DNA of 64,000 nucleotides from Tricholoma matsutake (lineage: Eukaryota; Basidiomycota; Agaricomycetes; Agaricales; Tricholomataceae): assembly GCA_026075535.2 (NCBI GenBank), contig AP026539.1, positions 10,850,001-10,914,000 on the forward strand. Reading direction: 5' to 3'. Under the pieces are notes generated by a model. That model ran no database searches. It was not told the DNA's origin and was given only the letters and a program-made list of their open reading frames with translations. Shown piece after piece: positions 1 to 8,107 of the stretch (position 1 is its first letter; every line of letters starts with the position of its first letter). A program made the translations under genes and the position numbers.

Positions 1-369
1 GTTTCCGGGTTGAGCATCATCATCACTCATTGCTTCCTGGGACCTTTCCCCATCGTCAAGTGTGTTGGAATGCATGCCTATCATCTACGCCTCCCAGCCT
101 CCATGTCCAGACTCCACCCAGTCTTCCATGTCATCAAACTCCTTCCAGCTCCCCCAGATCCATTCCTGGGATGCCATTCACACCCATCACCACTGCCTAC
201 AGTGATCAAGGGAGAACCCCAATATGAAGTCGAGTCAATCTTGGACAGCCGGTTACGTCAAGGAAAACTCCAGTATTTGGTGCATTGGAAGGGTTATGGG
301 TATGAGGAGAACTCATGGGTCGAAGAGTCTGACGTGAATGCCCCTTGGTTAGTCAAGGAATTCCACTGA
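1..369 (+). CDS. Chromovirus (Ty3/gypsy) pol C-terminus with chromodomain, 5' truncated by window edge
   Basis: This is the last part of a Ty3/gypsy polyprotein; the frame is open to the left edge and stops at 367-369. The first half has the SH3-like integrase tail pattern (YHLRLPASMSRLHPVFHVIKL). The last 50 residues form a chromodomain, with EVESILDSR, the aromatic core LVHWKGYG and NSWVEE. Chromodomains of this class tether integrase to modified histones and bias insertion to heterochromatin. It is followed by a purine-rich tract (about 451-464) and an LTR, as expected at the 3' end of a gypsy element. The rest of the element lies outside the window, so whether the copy is intact cannot be judged. 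Confidence 0.85.
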   Translation, partial: VSGLSIIITHCFLGPFPIVKCVGMHAYHLRLPASMSRLHPVFHVIKLLPAPPDPFLGCHSHPSPLPTVIKGEPQYEVESILDSRLRQGKLQYLVHWKGYGYEENSWVEESDVNAPWLVKEFH

Positions 370-464
370 CGGCACACTGCTGCACTGCATCGCATTCAAG
401 TCACGGACTTTGGTCGTATGCGATTTCGAATGCATCGGGGCGATGCATCTTAGAGAGGGGGTGA

Positions 465-898
465 TGTAAGGGGACTAGGGGGACTAGGGGGGTGCCCTGT
501 GTGTTTCTCCTATTTTTTATGTTCATTCTATATCTTTCCTCACTTCATTTCCTTCTATTCTTCATTTTCTATGATTTTTCCAGATTTTATTACTAATTTC
601 CCTTTCTATCATGTTTGTGCATGTTGACAGTTTTATATTTAGAGGCAGAGCACCCCTTCCAACATCTACCCCTTGGTATGATGTCATTTGGCAGCCTTGA
701 TCTGCCTATCTCCGCCTTTTCTATTTTTAGGTTATTATTTGATTTTTGTCGTCTTCACATATACTGGGCATCAGCAAAGGGATCCTTAGAGTTTTCTCTT
801 CGGATTTCCCTTTGCTAGGTGCGTCCCCAATCCCTGTAATATGTAGTATAATTTTAACTTTGGATTTCCCTTTGCTAGAGGCTGAGGTTGCCCCTATA
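465..898 (+). repeat. 3' LTR of chromovirus family A
   Basis: A 434-bp LTR starting TGTAAGGGG directly after the purine tract TAGAGAGGGGGTGA and ending CCCCTATA. It is the reference copy of family A: two other copies occur in the window as solo LTRs on the minus strand (35502-35925 and 51233-51672). Both solo copies have exact 5-bp target duplications, and these fix the termini as TGTAAGGG...CCCTTATA. The LTR therefore ends in TA rather than the usual CA. It contains two GGATTTCCCTTTGCTAG motifs (about 807 and 862). The 5' flank of this copy is outside the window, so no duplication can be tested here. Confidence 0.85.
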
Positions 899-3119
899 CA
901 TAGACCAGTGGGCAAATTCAGCAACACAGGTACCTCTGAGGCATAACATGACAATGGATCACATAATATCATCAGGTGAGTAACCCTTTGGACAATATAA
1001 CCTCAATGCTGCCTGCTCATAGTCTGCAATGAGGCCACGTATACCAGCATGATTTTTCAACCCTGCTTGTACTAATGCTGCAACTCGGTTTACTTTTCCA
1101 TTTGCCACTGCCAAGATCCACTGCTTGTGATCCTCAAGTGCAGCTGCCTTTCCTACCAGCTTGCGACTATCATTCAACTTTGTCAGGTGCATCGCACGCA
1201 CCTGGTCAACCTTTCCCCTCAGCAGAGTAATAAGCCCACTGATTGGCTGATATGTGAAGGTGGTGTTCTCCTTGATTCCATTGATCATGTGCTCAACAAT
1301 CCCTTGGTATAGGACATTGGTCTCAATGCTACAACAGTTGCAGCAGGTGCTTTCAGCCTTTTTGAGTTTTTTTTGGCAGGACTTCACTTGTAGGAAGAAT
1401 TCACCATTGATGGACTGGTAGTTCCATGGAAGCATTCTCTCACTGTGCAGTGTGAATGGATAGAAGAGATGCTCATTCTGTCCTGGTGGAAAAGTGAGAA
1501 GGATTCCACGGCAAGAAACTCTCGTTCTCTGTGAAGGAATGCTGGTGTGCATATTGCATCCATCGTTTGGGTAATCATCGATGTGTCCACAATAAGTATC
1601 TCTTCATCCATATCTGTATCATTCACTGCGGGATCTAGTGTTTTTTTATCCATTGTTGCAATGCCTCTAGGTGAAAATCTGTCATACTCAAGCATTAGCC
1701 TGTAAAAGTGAGATGCCTATTCTTTCACGTACTCAGAGTCAATTGCATCTAGGAGCAGCTCGATCTTTCCTTCAAGCAAACTGCCTTGGAGCCCCCGATG
1801 GACCACAAAGTAGTTTATAAACTGATAAAACCCATCCAATCCGTAAGTCCCTCATCATGGCAAACTCTTCAAGATCTCTGTGTTTTCTGTTGTTGCCCCA
1901 TAGCCGAATGCCCAGTGCATCATCGGGTTCAAAATATCCTCCCAGTCATGGAGATCAGGCACAATATGACCAGCAGGAGCCCCCAAAAAAATTGCAAGAT
2001 GTTTCTCATCGGCCAGTGGAATGGTATCCAGAATATCAGCTATCCTATCCGCAAGATGCTGAAGGAGCTGCTTTGCCCCATTGCTTTCTGGAGTGGGACT
2101 GCTTGTCAGATGCTGTGCTGTGCATGGTGGACATGGTGCATCATCCTGTGCGGTTAGGTCTAGCACTGATGGATAGAGATTGGCAGGGGTAACCCTTGGG
2201 TATTTTCATTGTTACCCTTTCCCTTACCCTTCAAAACCCTTACCCTTGGTCAAGGGTAGGGGTTTTCAGGGGTAAGGGTAAGGGTACCCCAGGGTATAGA
2301 GAGTATTCAATACCCTTGGGGGTATTATGCAAGGGTTTATTTCAAATAGTTTCCTGATGATGCTCAAACATGGTCCTATCCATTTTTACTAATTATCTGA
2401 GCTTTTAACATGTTGAAAAGCACAAGGTAGTAGTCTAGTACTGTCTTTAGGAGAATTCCTTTGCCTGAATAACTCAATAGGCTGGGACCATAGAGGAAAT
2501 AACCCAACTTGCACTGCAAAGAGTGGTCAGAGAGGTCATCAAGTTTCATAAGGGTTACTATACTGATATCATGGGTGGTTGACATCTTCTAAAGTGTGAC
2601 TCTGTATACCCTTGTACCCTCCTCAGGGGTAAGGGTATGTAGAGGGTAGGAAAGTTCATACCCTTACCCTTACCCTCACATACCCTTTGCCCATACCCCC
2701 AGGGGTATGTAAACCCTTGCCATTCACTACTGATGGATGGCTAGAACTGGATGTGCTTGTTACTGCCTGGATCGACTGGATTTGAACAAGAGGAGGGGCT
2801 GTTATGGTTGAGGGAACAAGCACTTTTTGTGGGCCGAAAAAGGTGAGCAGTGAATGATCTTGCTTTTGCTTCAGTTTTGCCTGACCACGAGCTTTCTGTT
2901 CACACTTCGCTTTCCAGGCTTTGGATGTACACTGATGTATTTCAAGGTTTTTTGGACCCCCTGTGCCAATGTGCACTTCTTCATCACAATCAGGACAAGA
3001 GAGGGTACTATCCAATGTATATTCAGGCTCTCCTGCCATCCTGATGTCATTTCATGAGGTTTAGGTTTAACTTTGGACTCGGATACAGGCTTGGCTGCTT
3101 ACTTTTTCTTTTGTGCCAT
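899..3119 (-). pseudogene. Decayed multicopy agaricomycete ORF of unknown function (Zn-finger-like N-terminus)
   Basis: The reading runs on the minus strand from an ATG at 3119. It begins Lys-rich (MAQKKK then a stop) and has a possible zinc-binding segment with CPDCDEE and a later His/Cys pair (about 2990-2920). The 556-bp MITE at 2174-2729 then interrupts it. The frame resumes at LDLTAQDD (2166) and continues through GATTENTEILKSL, a segment around 1700-1850, and HAGIRGLIADYEQAALRLYCPKGYSPDDIM. There are several frameshifts and stops, at least one a CGA-to-TGA change (near 959). The C-terminus is cut at 899 by the family-A LTR. I recognise the order of segments from memory as a repeated, unnamed agaricomycete family, probably transposon-borne. 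I know no biochemical role for it. Confidence 0.6.
2174..2729. mobile_element. hAT-type MITE with TACCCT-rich arms
   Basis: A 556-bp insertion flanked by the exact 8-bp duplication CTGATGGA (2166-2173 and 2730-2737). Its imperfect terminal inverted repeats begin TAGAGATTGGCAGGGG on the left and, on the reverse strand, TAGTGAATGGCAAGGG on the right. An 8-bp target duplication and TAG...CTA ends are typical of hAT elements. Both arms are packed with TACCCTT/AAGGGTA words, which resemble telomeric sequence but form the subterminal repeats of this element. There is no transposase ORF, so it is non-autonomous. It interrupts the decayed ORF between residues reading HPSV and LDLTA. Confidence 0.85.
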
Positions 3120-3250
3120 CTGTAGACTGTGGTTGATGTGGTTTGCTTGATGACTACATAAATTGATCATTTCTACTATTGTAAGAATACTTCTGTAGCG
3201 AAAAAGTATATTTACGTTGTCCTGTCCCTCCATTAACACCTAAATGCTTC

Positions 3251-3450
3251 GATATCAATTTTAACAACCTTCTTCGACTGCCCAGGCATTGGATGTTCAC
3301 ATGAAGGAAACAGGATTGAGAAGATTGTGGATGAATGGAGAAGAGGGTGTGGGATGCAATATCTTGTGCGCTGGGTTGGCTACCCACCTGACCACGACCA
3401 ATGGATGCCACACCATGACTTGGACGATTGCAAAGCACTGGATAACTGGT
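3251..3450 (+). pseudogene. Chromodomain fragment of a gypsy integrase, left member of a 200-bp duplication
   Basis: It translates to a chromodomain piece with IEKIVDEW, MQYLVRWVGYPPDHDQW and ALDNW. The same 200 bp recurs at 7090-7289 with a few substitutions. The two copies flank the family-B LTR at 3454-7089. No integrase core is present upstream, so this is a fragment and not a gene. Confidence 0.75.
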
Positions 3451-3794
3451 TTCTGTTAGGGCGACCACCACTATCTGCTAGCTAAGACCGTGCGGGTTCT
3501 CTCTACAAGAAGGGGGCGGGATCCCAATACTTTACACTCCCCCCCCCCAGTCCGAGCAGACTCCGCTTGGACACACTCAGACACTTGGACTCTGCTCGGA
3601 CACTCGGACTGTCCTAGGACTGTCCAAGTTGTCCAAGTAAAGTCTGAGGACTGCACTCGGACTGCACTCGGACTTTGCTTGGACAACATCAATTGTGCAT
3701 TTATTTACACCTTTTAAAGTACTGACCAAGTAAAGTCCAAGTTCCAGTCTTAGAGAAAGTCTTATAAGTCTCACAAAATGATGTGTGCACAGCA

Positions 3795-3866
3795 GGAATT
3801 GAACCAACAGCCTTCTGGACTAGCAATCACATGACAACAAAACATGCACACTCTACCACTTAAGCC
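3795..3866 (-). other. tRNA-like Pol III A/B-box segment, left end of the TIR element
   Basis: On the minus strand, GGCTTAAGTGGTAGAGTG (3866-3849) matches a tRNA D-arm/A-box pattern. GGTTCAATTCC (3805-3795) matches the B box, at a spacing typical of a tRNA. I cannot fold a full cloverleaf, so I treat it as a tRNA-derived segment and not a tRNA gene. Confidence 0.45.
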
Positions 3867-4382
3867 AAGTTTCCATTTAAAGTTACATACATTATATCTA
3901 TTTATCACTGAAATCTAATTTGTTATATATCATGAATAGATTATTAAATTGACCCCCTCGCATCTGTGTGAGGGGTAATTGATATGGGTAATTAATATGT
4001 ATAATACTAAGCCCTCCCCTCGCAAGCTCGAGGGGAGGGGGCCGTAACTATCAATTATAAAAATAAATTAAAAACACCCACCACGAGCAGTTGCTCGTGG
4101 CAGCATTTGTCTCTCCCCAGGTCGTCCCCTGGCCATCTTGCTCTCCTGTCCCCATTCTTCTCCCCCCCGAACCACCCCACGAGCAGATGCTCATAGGCGT
4201 GGGGTGGGTGTCATTGTGGGTGTCCCCACTCTTGTCGTCATCTCCCTTCCCTCTCGTCTCCCTTCCCTCTCGTCTCCTTCCCCCTCGTCTCTTCACCCTC
4301 ACATTCCACCCTGCAAGCAGGGGCTCGCAGCAGTGGTGGTGGTGGTGTCGTCGTCGTCGTCATCGCCAGTAGTAGTTTGTAA

Positions 4383-4438
4383 CTATAAAAAGTTAGTTAG
4401 GATCAAAAAATGAAATGAGAAAAGAAAAAAAAACTTAC
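4383..4438 (-). other. Intron-like module 1 in the TIR element
   Basis: Reading on the minus strand: donor AG/GTAAGT at 4438, T-rich body, branch-site-like TCCTAACTAAC, acceptor TTATAG at 4383; 56 nt in all. Directly upstream of the donor is a perfect hairpin CCCAAGAGAC-loop-GTCTCTTGGG (about 4444-4470). Confidence 0.55.
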
Positions 4439-4753
4439 CTAGGACCCAAGAGACGTTGATGTCTCTTGGGTCTCCCCTAATCATTGTCGTTCCACCCGTC
4501 GTTCACCCTACGAGCAGTGGCTCGTAGGGCTGGAGTGGGTGCTGTCATCGTTCTGTGCCATCGTCGTCATTCCACCCACCATCCACCCCACGAGCAGTTG
4601 CTCATGAGGCTGGAGGTGGGTGGTGTGTGCTGCATGGTGGGCATGAGTAGCCATTCTTGTTGAAGTTGCACCCATTCCCACCCCACGAGCAGCTGCTCAC
4701 AGCAGTGGTTCTGAGTGCTTGTTGTTGTCGTCATCAGCAGTACTAGATAATAC

Positions 4754-4797
4754 CTAAAAAAGTTTGTTAGTAACAAAAACAAGAAAAAAAAACTTAC
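4754..4797 (-). other. Intron-like module 2 in the TIR element
   Basis: Minus strand: donor G/GTAAGT at 4797, poly-T body, ACTAAC branch motif, acceptor TTTTTTAG at 4754; 44 nt. It follows a hairpin with stem GCCCAAGAGAC (about 4802-4833), nearly the same stem as in module 1. Confidence 0.55.
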
Positions 4798-5105
4798 CAA
4801 CAGCCCAAGAGACATCAAACGACGTCTCTTGGGCCTTTTCTTTGTTTGCTTTGCCTTCCTTTCATTGTTTCCCGCTCGTCCCCTCGTCATTCCATCTCCC
4901 AGTCCCAGTCATCTCCAGTCGCCTTGTTGCATTGTTGTTCCGTTTGGCCAAGTCAGCATCGCCATCATCTTGCCATTTTGCAGTTGTACCCGTTCCCACC
5001 CCGCAAGCAGTTGCTTGCGGCAGTGGTTCTGGGTCCTAGGGTGGTGGCTGTGTCAGCCATTGTCGTGGTTTTGAGGCTGCGGCGTCGTTATAACATAGAT
5101 AAAAC

Positions 5106-5169
5106 CTATCATTAAGGAAAATTCAGTTAGTTAAACAAAACAACAAAAATCATGTAAAAAAAGACTTAC
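5106..5169 (-). other. Intron-like module 3 in the TIR element
   Basis: Minus strand: donor TT/GTAAGT at 5169, T-rich body, AACTAACTGA branch motif, acceptor GATAG at 5106; 64 nt. The hairpin before the donor has stem GAGCCCAAAC (about 5174-5203), related to but different from modules 1 and 2. Confidence 0.55.
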
Positions 5170-5339
5170 AAGTGAGCCCAAACAACAATGCCATCGTTTG
5201 GGCTCGTTCCCATTGTTGGTTATTGGGGTAGGAGGTAAGGAGGAGGCGGCACCATTGCCAGCATTGTTGATGACATGGCTGTGTTGATTTGTCATCACAG
5301 CTGGGGCGGTACATAGAGAGATATAACTACCTATCTGTA

Positions 5340-5412
5340 ATGAAGCTTTAGTCTAACTGTTATATTGCTGACTTAATTGTACTTTATCATGTGACTATGA
5401 GGGTTCAATCCC
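5340..5412 (+). other. tRNA-like B-box segment, right end of the TIR element
   Basis: GGTTCAATCCC at 5402-5412 is a perfect B-box match. It is preceded by TCATGTGA, which is also found at the same place in the left segment. The A-box region is poorer than on the left. With the left copy it makes an inverted pair near the element ends. Confidence 0.35.
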
Positions 5413-5781
5413 TGCGGTAGCCACTGATTTTTCGGTCAATTATATAAGCAACTCGGACAGTCCAAGGACTCAGCTCAGACTCAGCTCAGACTGGACATTT
5501 AGTTTGGCAGGACTTTCAGCCAAAGTCCGAGCGGAGTCCGCTCAGATTGGGGGGGGGAGTGTAAAGACCTCTGGGATCTGCACACGTTATTGGGGAACTG
5601 ATGGTTTTGATGTGAGGGGTTATTAATAGGTGAGTTTGTTGAGATAGGCCATTCACACCACAAGCATAGGTGGAATACCTAAGAGAACACAACTGGGGTC
5701 CCCTAGGCATATATTTAGGGTTTATATACTATGTTACATATATTGTACATTGTTGTTACTGACGCACTCATACATGCACGT

Positions 5782-6956
5782 TGATAGGTTGTCTCCTCGG
5801 CTCAAAGGCCGATTCACCATTACAACCACATTCTAATCACATTGGCTAACTCCCATGAGTTCCCAGAAGCAGTGCGACCACTCCCGACCAAGTCTACTGA
5901 GCGCAATATCGTATTGACCACATCGATCGTACTTAGAAATCACATTGCACAACCTTAGGACTACCTCGAAAGCCCCTAAGATCCCTCTAAACAACCATCG
6001 AACATCCCCAATCAACCTCGAACAACCGCGAACGCAATTGAACATTGTCGACCATTGTTGAGCATTATCGATCGATATCGAGAGACTACGAGCGACATCA
6101 GGCACCGCCTTCATTATCTAAATGGTGGAAGACCATGCGCTAGGATGTATTCCAACTCATGCTCAAACCTGCTGATCATAGGTCAGCCTCGTTTCAAGTC
6201 CCTATCATGTACAGAACCCGCTGGACAGATTATTGTGAGACTTAGCGTGGTTTATACACAAAGGACAGTCTCTTTTTAGATCTTTCCCTTTATTACTCTT
6301 TCATCATATGATATATATCTTTCTTGTTCGGATTCCAGTCTCCTTTTTGGCCTTGTGCCTTAACTCATATCTTTTGCCTCATGTTCTACACATGTTTCTC
6401 ATTCCATTTTAGGAAGTTTCTTTAAAACATATAAAACTCTGTAGTATCTACTTGGAAAAAAACAAGAAATCGTCTTCACCTATCATCTCATATTAAGTTC
6501 TAAGAATCAGATCTATCCTCTAAAACAATTTAAACTTCTACAAGTTTTCTTGATCAATGAGAAACCTTTGCGATCATTGCGTCCTCGATCCTCCTTTGAT
6601 CCTCTTGTCGCTAGCACTAGTAACCAGTTCAACACTTCATCGCCATTTGCTATACCCTTTGTATACTATCGACCTATCAAAAGGTCCTTGGAATTCACAC
6701 GTTGACCATCGATGATAGAACTCGTTCGCCGTCAATCTCATCGATCGTCCTCAATATCGATCGATACCCCATCGGACCATGTCAAATACCTTTGTCTCCT
6801 ATAGCACTACCTTTATGACTAGTATCAAGTAGTTATCTTCCCATAGGTTTGACCATGAACATTTGGAACGTCTCGCAACCTTCCTCTGACTCGTCGCAAA
6901 TATCATCAATTGCCTCATCAGCAGTTTTGGTGGTTTTCCCAGGTTGAGTATCATCA
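5782..6956. repeat. 1.2-kb dispersed repeat, copy 1
   Basis: It begins TGATAGGTTGTCTCC and ends GGTTGAGTATCATCA. A second copy with the same ends is at 57359-58551. The first five bases TGATA and the TATCA near the end are complementary, which fits a solo LTR or other TG...CA repeat. No clear target duplication is present (left CACGT, right GCGTA). It sits inside the family-B LTR. It has no convincing coding region; a TATAAAA-like word occurs near 6430. The class is unknown. Confidence 0.65.
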
Positions 6957-7089
6957 GCGTACATATTGATGCATGCGAAATAAAATTCTCATGCTATCAA
7001 AGTGTAGCGTCATTTGGCGTCATGTAGTGTAATTCGACATAATAAAATTAAAATGAAATTTTATTAGGTAATGGGGTGGTTTCCTAACA

Positions 7090-7354
7090 GATATCAATTT
7101 TAACAACCTTCTTTGACCACCCAGGCATTGGATGTTCATGTGAAGGAAACAGGATTGAGAAGATTGTGGACGAATGGAGAAAAGGGCATGGGATGCAATA
7201 TCTTGTGAGCTGGGTTGGCTACCCACCTGACCACGACCAATGGATGCCACACCGTGACTTGGACAATTGCAAAGCGCTGGATAACTGGTTGCAACGTAGG
7301 GTTGAGGGTCACATGGTAGCTTTTCCTACTGGGTTTTTGATGCACCCATCGTGA
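7090..7354 (+). pseudogene. Chromodomain C-terminal fragment, right member of the duplication
   Basis: It encodes IEKIVDEW, MQYLVSWVGYPPDHDQWMP, ALDNWLQRR and a short tail ending at 7354. The three aromatic cage-type positions of a chromodomain (Y, W, W) are visible. The first 200 bp duplicate 3251-3450. Upstream integrase and RT parts are missing. Confidence 0.7.
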
Positions 7355-7481
7355 AGGTTGATGATGTGATTGATTGTTTTATTGATTTTTTTTCTTTTCC
7401 TTTGGATTATTGCTGGATAGCTTACAGATGCGCATACTTATGGATACGAACACCCCCTTTCTTTTTTAAAGAGTGGGAGGG

Positions 7482-7735
7482 TGTAAGCATGGCTTACATC
7501 ATCACATTGGCGACTTGTTTGTTATCGATAAAGAACCCCCCATCTTTCCTTTTTACCTTTTTACCATCTTGTCTACGACTAGTCAACTACTTTACTCTCT
7601 CAGGAATATTACGCTGTGTCTTGTCACTCCGTGTGATTGAGAAGTGAGTTGTAATATTCCATCCTTTCTCCTTTTCCAGTGTTTTCTGTCTTCTCCTCGA
7701 AGACAGGCTTTCACTTTTTTTTTGACACCTCCCCC
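7482..7735 (+). repeat. Probable LTR start after the chromodomain fragment (3' limit unresolved)
   Basis: A purine tract (GAGTGGGAGGG) is followed at 7482 by TGTAAGCATGGCTTACATC, the arrangement expected where a 3' LTR begins. It differs from LTR families A and B. I found no second copy in the window, so the right limit is a guess. Confidence 0.35.
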
Positions 7736-8107
7736 CCACGTGGATGTTCGGCATTTGCGGCCCGACACTCCCTTGATCACGGGGATGGAAAAACATTAAT
7801 TCGGTTCACTGCTCACGAGGTCGCGGCAAATCACGGGACCCAAATTTCGCTGGATCGCGGATTAAAATTTCGCTGGCACCCCATAAACCCACTATTAAAG
7901 TAGCGGGAATATTTTATTTTGTGGGCGTTTGTGCGCACCCATTGACATTAGGTTATTATGGATGGTGAGGGTTACTAAAAATACAGGGAAAGGCACCAGA
8001 AGATACTTATATCGGCATCTTCCCAGCGCTGTCACCTGGAACGTTTTTGCCAACGTCAGGCTGTTATCTCATGAACGGTAGGCTTCGACGGTCCCAATCT
8101 TGAGAAC
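7736..8107. other. Intergenic / upstream region of the GTPase gene
   Basis: No ORF or repeat was recognised. It holds C-rich and T-rich tracts at the left end, then mixed sequence up to the chosen GTPase start codon. Confidence 0.4.

Larger units (their letters stand above)
4079..5025. repeat. Dispersed GAGCAG hairpin family inside the TIR element
   Basis: At least seven short palindromes with the shape C-ACGAGCAG-TTG-CTCGTG-G occur near 4081, 4168, 4312, 4508, 4588, 4682 and 5000. They are usually preceded by CACCC and followed by a G/T-rich stretch. Both stem arms vary while pairing is mostly kept (CTCGTGG, CTCGTAGG, GCTTGCGG), which suggests the fold matters or was copied as a unit. A further copy is in the related fragment near 18636. 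Confidence 0.65.
3524..5572 (-). mobile_element. 2-kb TIR element carrying hairpin-intron modules and tRNA-like ends
   Basis: The ends are inverted repeats: left CTTTACACTCCCCCCCCCC followed by GTCCGAGCAGACTCCGC, right the reverse complement of the same with small changes. The uninterrupted LTR sequence seen elsewhere shows that this block is an insertion; GGGATC is present on both sides (3518-3523 and 5573-5578) as a probable short target duplication. Inside are seven or so GAGCAG...CTC hairpins, three minus-strand intron-like modules and tRNA-like box sequences near both ends. The ORFs present are low-complexity and give no recognisable protein. A related fragment with the same end motif lies at 18353-18672. 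The superfamily is unresolved (Mutator-like or other), and it is non-autonomous. Confidence 0.7.
3454..7089 (-). repeat. Family-B chromovirus solo LTR, split by two later insertions
   Basis: It starts TGTTAGGGCG and ends TTTCCTAACA and is the reverse complement of the LTRs of element B1 (30928-31329 and 37198-37598). LTR sequence occupies 3454-3523, 5573-5781 and 6957-7089. The gaps hold the 2-kb intron-module TIR element (3524-5572) and a 1.2-kb repeat (5782-6956). Together the three pieces give an LTR of normal length, about 400 bp. No 5-bp target duplication is present; instead a 200-bp chromodomain segment is repeated on both sides. Confidence 0.85.

Noticed and set aside
2190..2720. Interstitial telomere from TACCCT repeats
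   Set aside because: The repeats are irregular, occur in both orientations and fall exactly within a TIR element with an 8-bp target duplication.
3781..3870. tRNA gene on the minus strand
   Set aside because: A and B boxes are good, but acceptor and anticodon stems do not pair into a full cloverleaf by eye and the segment is part of a repeated mobile element.
4079..5025. CRISPR-like array of regularly spaced palindromes
   Set aside because: Spacing is irregular, units are diverged, and the genome is eukaryotic.
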